DNA of 29,814 nt from Chara braunii (Eukaryota > Streptophyta > Charophyceae > Charales > Characeae): contig BFEA01000265.1 of NCBI GenBank assembly GCA_003427395.1, positions 1,036,398 to 1,066,211 of the forward strand, read 5' to 3'. Of the stretch, positions 1 through 10,040 are shown piece by piece. The notes below the pieces were generated by a model. The model was not told the DNA's origin, did not search any database, and was given only the letters and a program-made list of their open reading frames with translations. Within the stretch, counting starts at the first letter, position 1. Every line of letters begins with the position of its first letter. The translations under genes and the position numbers were made by a program.

Positions 1-85
<85 letters not shown>

Positions 86-124
86 GTCTATCTGTCTATC
101 TATCTATCTATCTATCTATCTATG
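1..124. repeat. Compound microsatellite (TC)n then (TCTA/TCTG)n
   Basis: About 68 bases of pure TC dinucleotide repeat are followed by a TCTA tetranucleotide tract with occasional TCTG units. The switch from TC to TCTA is typical of a compound microsatellite that grew by slippage. The window starts inside it, so its true length is unknown. Confidence 0.97.
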
Positions 125-825
125 ACACGCTGGTGTGTTCACTTGGCTATGACCAGATTTGAACAAATGTGTAACAATTGGCGGGAATTTCGAACTGCGG
201 CAACAATACTTACTCGTCACATGCTTCCTCGTGGGCATTCCCCCCGGCCCTTGCTAAGAGGTGGACCTGCTACATGCACTCTCCCCAACGCCGCTATTTT
301 ACACATGTGACACATCGCTGACACATGCTGCAATGGTCCCTGCATCATCCACTTTCTTCTTTGCCCACACAACGCTCTCTTCCTGCCCCTGCTTGGTCAT
401 CTTTTGCTATTGCAGTTTCCGTTACTGCATTTTCCACTACTATGATTTCTGCTGCTGCAGTTTCCACTGCTAGAGATTCTATTGCTCCAGTTTTAACTTC
501 TGCAGTTCCTACCACAGCTTCCTCTGCTGGAGTTTTCAGTGCAGCAATTTCCATAGCTGGAATTCCCCGTAGTATACTTTTGCTGCCACAACTTCCTCTG
601 CTGCAGCTCCAGTGCAAAGAACATCAATCTCTCCAACACTCATGTCCTTTGTTTTGGAACCTTGCCCAATCCATCCCCTTTCATCTTTTTTTGTGCTTGG
701 CCGCAGAGCGGCAGACGGCTGCATTCCCCTTTGCCACCCCCATCTGCTCCACGGTTTCACTTGCAAACAGACCCTCTGGTTCCCATTGTTCTCATTGTTC
801 CACCTTTATTGCCAGAGACATGTTC

Positions 826-915
826 ATCTTCAGCTTGCAAAACCACTACTCGTAGTTTGTATCGCCGACGATCTTCAGCTTGCAAAACCACTACTCTTAG
901 TTTGTATCACCGACG
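826..915. repeat. 45-bp tandem duplication
   Basis: Two adjacent 45-bp copies (826-870 and 871-915) differ at only a few bases, for example CTCGTAG versus CTCTTAG and ATCGCCG versus ATCACCG. The unit length is a multiple of three, so it keeps a frame open, but nothing else marks the region as coding. A recent slippage or unequal-exchange duplication is the simplest reading. Confidence 0.93.
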
Positions 916-1857
916 ATATGTGCCGCATTGTCACTTGTTCGAGGATGAGCAACCTTTTTTCTTTTTATCTGTTTTTTTTCATAGGAAAACAAACCTCGAG
1001 GTTCTGGCTCCACATCCATTTTGGGGAGTATCATTCTGGTTCATATTCCACCGGCAAGTCAAAAAGAATTACAATGAGTAATCAAACACACTCCTTCTCT
1101 TTATGGTAGGAAGGCCCGAAGGACGACGTTGATTACTTCCCAAAGGAAGGATGTACCATCCCTCACGCTGCCTAAGTTAGCCTGATTGACGTATTCTTGG
1201 ACATGAGGGGTCTCAGTGACGAACTATTTTTTGTGTTCGCGCGACTTTCTGCTCGTTGCTGCTTGGGGAAATACGACGGGTCGGATGGGTGAACTGTGAG
1301 AAGATGGGTCGGGCGGGCGGGCACGAGAAATTACTGTACCATAACTTCTTTCTTGTTCTGCTGTTGAGCACTGGGGAGTTTTGGCGCGATCATCGCGCGG
1401 CAATATTGTTTTTGAATTTTCAACTGATGTCGAGCCCCCATGGGCTTGCGGAATTGTTTTTCTCTCTTTTGGAATTTCCTTTTGCAATTAGGACTTAGGC
1501 TAGGAATCTAGGAACGCTTAATTTTGTCGTGCCACGCTTGCGCTCATCTTGCTGCGCTGGGAGCTGAGCTCTGACTGGATCGCGCCCTTAATCTTTTGCA
1601 ACTGTCGTTCTTGGCGGGCGCGATTGTAACTGTATCTTTCTTCTTTCTTGGTTTCCTCGTGTGTGCCCGCCTTCTTCTTCTTCCTCGCCTCGCATACTCT
1701 GTTCTAATTGGTCGGAGCGCCTGCATGACCGGATCGATGCGTGGAGCGTGGCTACGACCCCCACGTCGCGGCCTGGCCGTGCAGACGTAGGCACTTCCCC
1801 CTTTCTCCTCTTGTCCACCTGGGCTTAATCCCGTACCTTTCGCGCAGGCATGCATGT

Positions 1858-1864
1858 TATAAAT
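1858..1864 (+). promoter_or_regulatory. TATA-like motif, possible U3 promoter of element C
   Basis: TATAAAT follows a pyrimidine-rich stretch and lies about 370 bases upstream of the point where the two LTR-like copies start to match. If element C's 5' LTR extends upstream of 2232, this would be a natural core promoter with R-U5 downstream. This is an isolated motif match, so support is weak. Confidence 0.3.
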
Positions 1865-2130
1865 TCTGCAAGCGCGATTAGTTGGCTCTCTAAGAATTTC
1901 GAGGTTACCGCGATCAGTGAGGGTCGGCTAACGAGCAAGTTTTGAAGGTGAGCGAGTGAGGCAGAGTTGGGCGATCCGACGAGCTAGTGTCAGGTATGCG
2001 GGGTTGACGTGTGGGGCCACGACGGACTGTGGCGCACGGGCGAACCTGGCTTGCATGCTCGAACCAAGCGGGGTGACAACTCTGTGTTGATGCGAGGTGA
2101 CGGACTGCCCGCATCGGGAGTGTGGAGAAA

Positions 2131-2148
2131 GAGAGAGAGAGAGAGAGC
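2131..2148. repeat. (GA)n microsatellite
   Basis: A short GA run sits about 270 bases downstream of the TATA-like motif, in a place that could be a transcribed leader. No function can be assigned. Confidence 0.85.
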
Positions 2149-2231
2149 AGTCGTGGGTGTGGGATGAGGTTCTTTTCATTGTCCCTTTCTTTTCTCCTGT
2201 TCATCTGTATAATTTTGGATCTGGATATGGT

Positions 2232-3665
2232 CGAGTTTATCGCGGCCTTCTTTTTGGACTTCTCTTGTAAATCGTCTTGGGTTTTCCTTGTCATTTTTTG
2301 TATGTTTGCACGGAATGAATGTGAATTGCCTTTTATTTGTGATCTTTTCGGATTTCCAATCTTGTTTTGCGATGCCCGTTTTGTCTCTGTCTACTGTTCA
2401 CTTGCGGAGTTATACGCTCAGATATGATTGAAAACACTCGATTATGGATGTTTTGGTTTGGTCGTTAACTTTCGATCACCAAGAGTGCTATAAGAAGTTG
2501 ATGATCCTTTCTCTTCTTTTCTCCTTTTTGTCATATGGATGGCATGTAATGACCAGACCTCACCCAACGTAGCATGAGTAGGATATTTGCATGTATGCCC
2601 AACGCGATCGATACACTAAACCAATCCCCCCCCCGTTTCCCACATGCGCGCTCGCGTACAGTCGCGATCTCGAGAAGGTCGAGTCGCTACGTACGCGCTC
2701 GCCTGCGTGAGTCAGCCTGGAACCTCGTATGAGGATGCAGAGGACCGAGCTTTCTAAGCGGATATGGTTGTGGAATGTCCCTCTTGGATGTCCGATCGTG
2801 AGAGTCTGAGGGACTCAGAATATCGTGAATACTAGGAAGGTGAAGAACTCAAACGGCGGGGGAACTTAAGAAATCCGAACTTCCTCTCTCTGACAAAAAA
2901 CGATCGATTCTGCACAAGGGACTTTCACTGTGCCATAACTAACGATCCTAGGGGCCCCGACTACCCGGATACTTATAACACGCAATATTTCATATGCCCC
3001 GGCTTCGTCGTTATTACTACCAGTTTCCTTTCCTTTCACCTCCTCCTTCCAAATCACCGACTCACGGTGGTGCCGTGGAATTCCATAGCCCGCTATTGGC
3101 CTAGCATACCGTGCGAAAAGTGTCAGCGGAACCAGGCATATCGAGGCTCGGAAATCGCTCGGCGAGCCCGAACCGAGGCCGAGCGGCCCCGACAACTGAT
3201 CGAACTGCACGACCAGCCACGAAGGCGAAACCAGAGAAGGTGGTGATTCCCATTTTTTTTAGGCTTAAGAATTGAGTTCGTTGGCAGGGGCAATGTTGTT
3301 GGGATTTTGTTCGAGAATGCAAGAGTGTTTAGATTTGTCGGTGCTATGATTGTGGAAAAGTACCCTGGGATCTTTAGTCTGAGATGCATTGCGCATGCCA
3401 TCTGCCTTATGCTGCACGACATCAGCGGCTTCCCGTTTGTGCACAAGCCCCGAGAGGCGGTCTACCCTCCGTCTTACGAAAATTAGAAGCGCCAAATACC
3501 ACCCGCGCACACCCTCTTGCGCTTATACCCCCGAAACTTGCCACAAGATATCTTAGTTTCGACCTGGGACTCCACCCCCACTTTCCTAAAATCCTTGGCA
3601 CACCCCTTTTCGCACTTCCGGGCCCCCATCCCACTCCAATTAGGAAGTCGCGCTAGGCGTGAGGT
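2232..3665 (+). repeat. 5' LTR of element C (shared part)
   Basis: This segment matches 6243-7677 along its full length with scattered substitutions and small indels. It ends immediately before a primer-binding-site-like sequence, as a 5' LTR should. The left limit is only where similarity to the other copy begins. The LTR may start further upstream, because no TG terminus is seen at 2232. Open frames on both strands inside it occur in both copies simply because the copies are duplicates. Confidence 0.85.
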
Positions 3666-3678
3666 TGGTATCGAAGCC
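3666..3678 (+). promoter_or_regulatory. Primer binding site of element C (Met-tRNA type)
   Basis: TGGTATCGAAGCC directly follows the 5' LTR. It matches the commonly used initiator-Met-tRNA primer site TGGTATCAGAGCC at 11 of 13 positions. It fixes the right end of the 5' LTR and the direction of the element. Confidence 0.75.
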
Positions 3679-3823
3679 GACACGTGGCAGGCTTCCGGAT
3701 TAATACAAAGGGTAACCCGCACAGAGCGATCTGGCGAACAGAGGACGACCAAGACAGCGGAACGCGCCGCGACGCGATCCCGTGGTAACAAGGAGTAGAT
3801 CGGTTGGACATTGAGCAGCCCCT

Positions 3824-4881
3824 ATGAATGCTCATCCGGCTGTGAACCAAGCCCAAAATCAGAATCCTGCACCTAACCCGGCTCCGCGGCCTCGAACACC
3901 TGGAGCATGGTTAGCTACCTTGCGTGCACAACAGTATGACAACGACGAAGCTCGGATCAACATCTCCGCCAGATTAGGAGGGGATGCGCACCACTGGTTC
4001 AGCACTTACGTTTGGGTAGATCTCCCGACATTCGAGCAGGACTTCCTAAATCGATTCGACTACATTCATCCGGAACAAACACTCTTTATGATCAAAGATC
4101 GAGTTCAGAAACCTCTCGAGTCAGTCATCGAATATCGCAACCGATTCTATAGGATGTTTGTCTAGACCCAGAGGGGGGAAGCAGTTGGAAGGGATCTGTT
4201 TATCGTTGGGCTTCGCAGCAGAATGATCAAAGCAAAATTGTGAAAGAAATTCTCCCCGATCAACCACACCTTACAAAAGATTATGTCTGCGGCTGAGGAA
4301 ATGGGGCAAAAATTCGCTGCCAGTTTCCTGGAAGGAGAATATTATCCTAGAGAGGGAGATTCCTCCGAATTAGCTAGGGCGAGGGTCGAGTTGGCCGTGC
4401 TTCAGAACAAGTTTGAAAACATGGGTTTCGTCTCTGACCCTGTTACTTATCTTGAGCAAATCCCTACCAAAAAGTCCGCTCCCGACACAACTGTGGGAGT
4501 GTCTGTACCTGTTATGACGGCTCCTGTGCCTTCGCAGGAAATTTCGAACAGGATGCGGGACTTGAACTAACCCGTACGTTAATTAGTCTGATGCAAGAAA
4601 GCAAGGAGGAGCAACGGGAACACAACGCTAGGATAGAGTCGTTGATGAGAACGATGCGCCCTATCGCTGTCAGGGCAGCACCCATGACGCAAGCAGTGGC
4701 CCCCGCTGCTCAGACTATGGGCGGAGCGGCAACTAACCTGAGTGTTTGTTACACGTGCCATCAGTCGGGCCACATAGCCCCAGACTGCCCCCTCCAACCC
4801 GCCCAAGCTCGAATCGGAGTATCCCCTGTGGCTGCTGCACCTGTAGCAAACGGTCCAGGAAGGGTAGGAACGATGCCTTGA
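3824..4881 (+). pseudogene. gag: gag of element C (broken), with CCHC knuckle
   Basis: Gag packages the element RNA into cytoplasmic particles. The ATG at 3824 begins a proline/asparagine-rich N-terminus followed by a retrotransposon Gag domain; residues such as GGDAHHWF, FLNRF and VIEYRNRFYRMF are recognisable. The frame is broken by TAG at 4163 and TGA at 4241, resumes in the same frame from about 4283 to 4570 (MSAAEEMGQKFA onward), then moves to the -1 frame for 4591-4881. That last part holds an intact zinc knuckle: Cys codons at 4747, 4756 and 4786 and His at 4771 (C-x2-C-x4-H-x4-C). A short leader of about 145 bases separates the primer site from the ATG. The gene is dead as it stands. 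Confidence 0.85.
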
Positions 4882-5129
4882 GGAAATCGAGAATGGAGGA
4901 AGAACGATAGCCACTGTCGGAAGCAGCGTAACTTATTCCGCTCGACCAATACGTCGCCTTGGGATATCCGGGATTGGGAATGATTGGAACCATCCGACCA
5001 GTAGAGGAGCGGAAGGAAGTAGCCGAATGGAGACCTTCCTCGGGGAAGATGGAAGTAGGTGGTCCTACCTTTGTCACTTGGGATATCGACGTCTTGGACA
5101 TAGTTTAAACCTCAGACCATCGAATCCCG

Positions 5130-5411
5130 TTGCCTATAGGGCATTTGCTGTCCATATCCGAGCAGGCTAACGAGCGCATGCTGCAGCATTGTAAGACAAA
5201 CCGGAAAAGATTTGCTCTCGCTAAGCTAGCTACTCAGAAAGGAAAATTCCCGACTCTCGGGGATAAACCAAACACTCTTGATACGGCGGAACCAATACGG
5301 GTAGGAATAATCCAAAAAGACGATCATTTTCTATGGAGTAAAACTATTCCGTGGAAATCAGTAGAATGCGACACAAAAGTTTGCCGGAATTTCGTACAAC
5401 GCCATCCTTGA
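5130..5411 (+). pseudogene. Gag-protease linker region of element C
   Basis: A 93-codon open stretch encodes a basic, hydrophilic segment (KTNRKRFALAKLATQKGKF) and overlaps the protease frame, which starts just inside its end. Its position between the zinc knuckle and the protease suggests a Gag-Pol linker. The intervening 4882-5129 holds stops in all plausible readings and is probably decayed linker sequence. Family identity rests on position only. Confidence 0.5.
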
Positions 5412-6242
5412 TTCAGGAGCGGCGGTCCTAGCTATCTCGCTGAGGGTAGTGGAACGAGTCGAGAGAAGGAAAAATCTAATTACGTTAGCGGCAGGTGATC
5501 ACCTCATCTCAGCGGACGAAGAAAAGATCAAAGCGGTGGGAAGGATGGCGAATGTCGCCTTTCGGCTAGGAAGGGTTCACGCCCTGGGAGATGTAGTAGT
5601 GTTGGATGTGAACACCTACGATGTCCTCCTGGGATTGCCAACCCTCACGGCGCTACGCGCTAACCTGGATTTTGAAAGGCGATCGGTCATTCTTCGAAAT
5701 ACGGGCGGGAAACCGTATGTCATCCCAATGAGATTAACTCTCGGAACCACGCTACCTCCGAAACCCTCGCCTGAGATCAGGGGATCTCTTCGAGTGATCA
5801 CGTGGAAAGAGCCGAGCCTCGAGAAAGATCCAAATGAGAAGGAACCCGAGCTGCCCAACAACTCTTCCGGTAGCAAGGATGACACAAATCCCGTAATCCA
5901 AGATATGGTGCACCGATCGATCCGCTACCCCGTCCGACAGAAGACAGCGAAAACGTTCGTCCTCACGGAAAACAACTTGCAACGGACTCGAGCTTTAATC
6001 TTCGGGGAACCACTCGTACAAGTATCCCACATGGTTGATTCCTTGGAACCCCCTCGAACCCTATACGAAACCACCACTCCTCTTCTCTCGAGATATCGAG
6101 AAAAGAAGGCGTTCTGCGACACTACAGGGCTACCTCACTCCTTGCTGACTCCGGGAAAGGAGGTGCGATTGCTACGCCTAGGGGCCGAAAGCGAAGCTTT
6201 GGAACCCCCTGAGCGCGACGATCCTACGATCTACGACCCCCT
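5365..6242 (+). pseudogene. Aspartic protease (retropepsin) of element C, pol truncated
   Basis: This retropepsin would cut the Gag-Pol polyprotein. The frame opens after a TAG at 5362. The active-site motif LDSGAA is at 5407-5424 and the hydrophobic VLLGLPTL block that normally closes the retropepsin fold is near 5615. A charged linker with PPERDDP follows at about 6209-6229; the same kind of motif stands just before RT in elements A and B. There the coding sequence stops being retroviral: the frame continues to 6315 only by reading into the LTR copy. No RT residue is present. The protease core looks intact, unlike most coding sequence in this window, but no complete polyprotein can be made. 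Confidence 0.8.
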
Positions 6243-7677
6243 GAGTTTATCGCAGCCTTCTTTTTGGACTTCTCTTGTAAATCGTCTTGGATTTTCCTTG
6301 TCATTTTTTGTATGAATGCAAGGAATGAATGTGAATTCCCTTTTATTAGTGATCTTTTCGGATTTCCAATCTTGTTTTGTGATGCCTGTTTCGTCTCTGT
6401 CTACTGTTCACTTGCGGAGCTATACGCTCAGATATGTTTGAAAACGCTCGATTATGGATGTTTTGGTTTCGTCGTTAACTTTCGATCACCAAGAGTGCTA
6501 TAAGAAGTTGATGATCCTTTCTCTTCTTTCCTCATTTTTGTCATATGGATGGCATGTAATGACCAGACCTCACCCAACGTAGCATGAGTAGGATATTTGA
6601 TGTATGCCCAACGCGATCGATACATTAAACCAAACCCGGCCCCGTTTCCCATGTACGCTCTCGCGTACAGTCACGATCTCGAGAAGGTCGAGTCGCTACG
6701 TATGCGCTCGCCTGCGTGAGTCAGCCTGGAACCTCGTATGAGGATGCAGGGGACTGAGCTTTCTAAGCGGATATGGCTGCGGAATGTCTCTCTTGGATGT
6801 CCGATCGTGAGAGTCTGAGGGACCCGGAATATTGTGAATACTGGGGAGGTGAACAACTCAGACGGCGGGGGAACTTAAGAAATCCGAACTTCCTCTCTCT
6901 GACAGAAAACGATCGATTCTGCATAAGGGACTTTCACTGTGCCATAACTAATGATCCTAGAGGCCCCGACTACACGGATACTTATAACATGCAATATTTC
7001 ATATCCCCCGGCTTCATCGTTATTAGTACTAGTTTCCCTCCCTTTCACCTCCTCCTTCCATATCACCAACTCACGGTGGTGCCGTGGCATTCCATAGCCC
7101 GCTATTGGCCCCGCATACCGTGTGAAAAGTGTCGGCGGCACTAGGCATACCGAGGCTCGGAAATTGCTCAGCGACCCCGAACCGAGGCCGAGCAGTGCCG
7201 ACAACTGGTCGAACCGCGCGACCAGCCACGAAGGCGAAACCAGAGAAGATGGTGATTCCCATTTCTTTTAGGCTTAAAAATTGAGTTCGTTGGCAGGGGC
7301 AATGTTGTTGGGATTTTGTTCGAGAATGCAAGAGTGTTTAGATCTGTCGGTGCTGTGATTGTGGAAAAGTACCCTGGGATCTTTAGTCTGAGATGCACTG
7401 CGTATGCCATCTGCCTTATGCTGCACGACATCAGCGGCTTCCCTGTTGTGCACAAGCCCCGAGAGGCGGTCTACCCTCCGTCTTACGAAAATTAGAAGCG
7501 CCAAATACGACCCACCCACACCCTCTTGCGCTTATACCCCCGAAACTTGCCACTGGAGATCTCAGTTCCCACCAGGGACTCCACCCCCACTTTCCTAAAA
7601 TCCTTGGCACTCCCCTTTTCGCACTTCCGGGCCCCCATCTCACTCCGATCAGGAAGTCGAGCTGGGCGTGAGGTTGG
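6243..7677 (+). repeat. 3' LTR of element C (5'-truncated?)
   Basis: This is a near copy of 2232-3665, collinear over 1.43 kb. It begins directly after the protease-RT linker, with no polypurine tract. It ends within GCGTGAGGTTGG, after which the two copies diverge; four of the last matching bases belong to the primer site in the 5' copy. The end is not the usual CA, so terminal mutation or a non-canonical LTR end must be assumed. Confidence 0.85.
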
Positions 7678-7678
7678 G

Positions 7679-8584
7679 CGTCACACTCAGACGATCCCGT
7701 CGTTATCAACGAAGAACTGCCTGTGTGGGCCATTCTAGCTTATCCTCTCAGCTGTAAAAAAAATGCTGTTGAATCTGCGTGGATGGTAGAACTAGTTCGG
7801 CCCGTGACTACCGACTTGGCTAAAACCTAAGCCCTTGCATTCTAGAATCTTCAGTAGCTCTTGGCCTTAGATATCCTACCTACAATCGGCATCTGAGTAG
7901 ACCTTTTAATTACCCTAGTAGACCCTTCTAATACCCTATACTCAACCTGATCCGTAGTTGCACACACCTTAGAAGACCCTTCTAATACCCTAGACTCCAC
8001 AGGATCCATAATTGTATCTTATCGTAGACTTGGGATGACCTCATCCAGGCTTACTGGTTCGGGTTCTGCAGCGCTCTCTGTTTGGAGAAAGTGTATTTTG
8101 TAGCCTTTTCTCAATTTTCTGCAAAACCTGGTCAACGGGGGTCGTCCTAACCCAGACATCCTGTGTCCTTGCCCTAGCGACTAAAGCTTGGTTTCCTCCT
8201 TTTTTTTTGTCCCCCTCTCCTTCCTTGGGCCCCAACCATCCTGATCCTCTCAGCTCCTTGACTATCGGATCTTTTATACTTACTTGGATTGCTGGTTTGA
8301 CCCCTTGTCGAGGTCTTTGCTGGAAACCTTAATCCCTACCCAACTTGGTTGCCAGTAACTTTGTTAAAGCCTTCCGGTGGTCTGTAACAGTCCCTAAATA
8401 TGTAGACCTACTGTAACACTGGCTATACGTATGCAGACAAGGTCTTCTAATGTCTTTAGTCATGTGGTGACTTCTTGGTTCTGGTTCTGCAGGCTCTCTT
8501 TACTGTTTGTTCAATTGTGGTGTTAGTGCTAGGATGAGATCAGGTCGATGCCCATGGAATTTGCTGTGCTTTTAACTGGATCAC
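7679..8584. other. Spacer between elements C and A
   Basis: No gene is seen. The spacer holds a degenerate tandem repeat at 7900-8020 and two loosely similar stretches around GGTTCTGCAG(C)GCTCTCT at about 8060-8090 and 8475-8500, which suggest old duplicated DNA. The last five bases (8580-8584, ATCAC) form the left flank of element A. The matching right flank is not available because A's 3' LTR is truncated. Confidence 0.6.
7900..8020. repeat. Degenerate tandem repeat, about 54-bp unit
   Basis: GACCCTTCTAATACCCTA starts at 7921 and again at 7975, followed each time by a similar ACTC..GATCC.TA.TTG stretch. This gives two copies about 54 bases apart. A weaker third start (GACCTTTTAATTACCCTA) lies at 7900. 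It is probably a fragment of an older tandem or dispersed repeat. Confidence 0.75.
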
Positions 8585-9945
8585 TGTAATGACCCGCCAT
8601 ACAACAGACTGAGAACACTGCTGATTTCTGAAGTTCTGCCGATGGAATGGATGCCTTGTTGAGATTCCTGCATTCTGCTGAGTTTTCTAAGTCTCTATGT
8701 GTGCGTGCTTGTTGACCTGCGTGCCTGTCTGAGTGCTTGTCGGCATGAGTGTGTGTGTGACCCGCAAGGGTACTTGCTTGTTTGGCAGGCCCGTAGGGCC
8801 GGTACCTACCTGTGGCCGTGGCATTGAGGGTTGCAGCAGGGGAAAACACTCAAGTGGCGGAGCCAGAGGCCCGCGGCACTTAGAGCAGCAGAAAAACACT
8901 CAAGTAGCAGGTAGGCCGGCACCACACCCAGCAGCAGGAGATGTGCCGGGTACTCGAGGCCGAGCAGAAGAAAACAAAGTTGGCATTTTTAGAGCCCCAG
9001 TAGCGGTAGGCTAGGTCTAGGCCGGTACCAGTCCATCCAGTCTGAGTCTAGAGCCTGTATGGGCAATATCAGAGTCTGCAATGATGTTTCCCTCCAAAAG
9101 GGAGGAGGTACCGGTTGCTTGGGAGGCCGAGCGGCCTGGAAGTCACCGCCCAGGAGGCAAGTAGGCCGCTATATCAAGAGTCCGAGGGAAGAGCCCGGCC
9201 TCATTCTTCAGTGTGCAAGTTCGACGACATGCTGCTGGAGCGCTGGCTGGAGGAACGCTGGGTACTACAGCGCTGTTGGGAGGAAGAAGCCGGGAGCTTC
9301 CACCTTGGCTATGGTGGAGCTCTACCAGTAGGAGGAGGTGGGAGAAGGGGACCAAGGAGGAGAGCGGCGAGGTACCTACTTGGCTATGGTGGACACCATC
9401 TTCATCACCTTGTTAGGCGCTGCATCTGGGGTAGTGCCGCATTAGGGAACCTCGGGACAGAGTCAGGCATGGGGGTTGAGTGGGCAGCGACATAACTGCC
9501 TGATGTTGACCTTGGGACAGGAGGGCAGCGACATAGCGGCTTTGGGTTGTCCTTTGGACAGGAGGGTAGAGCCCTCAGTGCTCCGCCATAGCCTCGGCCT
9601 ACGTGAAGAGGAAGAGGAAGGGTGGCCATAGCTATGGTGGACCTCATGTTGTGCCTGCAGTAGAAGTGGGATTCAAACATTGATTCTGGTTCAGCCATTC
9701 AACATTGTTATTGTTATTTCTTGTTTGAATAAGAGGGGAGGAGATAAGGAGGAGGAGATTGGTTGGCGAAGAAGAAGAGCATTATCTTTGGTCTATGCTG
9801 AATACATCATCTTCTTCTTCCTTCTTCCTTCTTCTTCTTCTTCTTTCCCTCTCTCTCCTCTCAAGTTCATTCATTTCTTTTTGCAATTGGACGACATTGT
9901 ACTTTCTGATGAATGTATACTTCGGAATTGGCCAGGATCGTAACA
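8585..9945 (+). repeat. 5' LTR of element A
   Basis: The termini are TGTAATGACCCGCC and GATCGTAACA, both shared with element B's LTRs. The first 250 bases match the 3' copy starting at 27330. Compared with B's LTR it carries an extra segment of about 50 bases near 8915-8960. A pyrimidine-rich TTC tract (about 9808-9860) lies near the right end. The primer site follows directly. Confidence 0.93.
9170..9175 (+). promoter_or_regulatory. Candidate TATA box in the LTR of element A
   Basis: TATATC follows GTAGGCCGC. The same motif is kept at the equivalent place in both LTRs of element B (16158 and 25602), in otherwise diverged sequence. It lies mid-LTR, where a U3 core promoter would be expected. 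No start site can be read from the sequence. Confidence 0.45.
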
Positions 9946-9958
9946 TTGGTATCGGAGC
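9946..9958 (+). promoter_or_regulatory. Primer binding site of element A (Met-tRNA type)
   Basis: TTGGTATCGGAGC directly abuts the LTR end ...GTAACA. It matches the initiator-Met-tRNA site (TGGTATCAGAGC) except at one position. Priming of minus-strand DNA from this tRNA is usual for plant Ty3/gypsy elements. Confidence 0.88.
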
Positions 9959-9997
9959 GGATTCTACTTGCTGGCGAGAGTTGACTTTGCCACCATA

Positions 9998-10040
9998 ACC
10001 CTAACCTAAGTGGTAAGGGCTAACCACTTAGGGTTAGGGT
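9998..10040 (+). promoter_or_regulatory. Leader hairpin just after the primer site (element A)
   Basis: The arms 9998-10014 (ACCCTAACCTAAGTGGT) and 10023-10040 (ACCACTTAGGGTTAGGGT) pair throughout with one bulged base and an 8-base loop. The hairpin lies 40 bases past the primer site. Element B has a hairpin in the equivalent place with a partly different stem sequence. The position suits an RNA dimerisation or packaging signal, which is inference. Confidence 0.65.

Larger units (their letters stand above)
125..2231. other. Unassigned DNA, no supportable gene
   Basis: I see no gene here. Open frames in 325-855 are serine/alanine-rich because a stretch of about 200 bases (roughly 400-610) is a degenerate run of CTGCAGTTTCCACTGCT-like units, and frames on both strands are similarly open. 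Other contents are a 45-bp tandem duplication (826-915), a TATA-like motif (1858-1864) and a GA microsatellite (2131-2148). The downstream part may be the U3 start of element C's 5' LTR, because the matching 3' copy appears to begin at an internal-deletion junction. The true LTR start therefore cannot be read from the repeat pair. Confidence 0.6.
2232..7678 (+). mobile_element. Element C: Ty3/gypsy-type element with Gag and protease only
   Basis: Two direct repeats (2232-3665 and 6243-7677) flank an interior of about 2.6 kb. The interior starts with a Met-tRNA-type primer site and encodes Gag, a CCHC zinc knuckle and a DSG aspartic protease. RT, RNase H and integrase are absent. The protein reading stops at the point where the linker to RT would be expected and runs directly into the 3' repeat. 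No polypurine tract precedes the 3' repeat, and no clean TG start or target duplication is visible. The likeliest history is an internal deletion that removed the rest of pol, the purine tract and the first part of the 3' LTR. A stable GAG-PR non-autonomous lineage is the alternative. The two repeats differ by roughly 5 percent over the first 285 bases (hand count), so insertion is not recent. Confidence 0.85.

Noticed and set aside
325-855. 176-codon forward frame near the left end
   Set aside because: It is Ser/Ala-rich from degenerate repeats, with open frames on the opposite strand and no domain or start context.
2866-3210. Minus-strand frame conserved in both LTRs of element C (also 6875-7204)
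   Set aside because: The conservation is explained by the two copies being LTR duplicates of one element. There is no recognisable domain.
8529-8899. Frames within the LTRs of A and B (also near 15664-15944 and 25016-25350)
   Set aside because: They lie in non-coding LTR sequence, recur only because the LTRs are copies, and have no domain.
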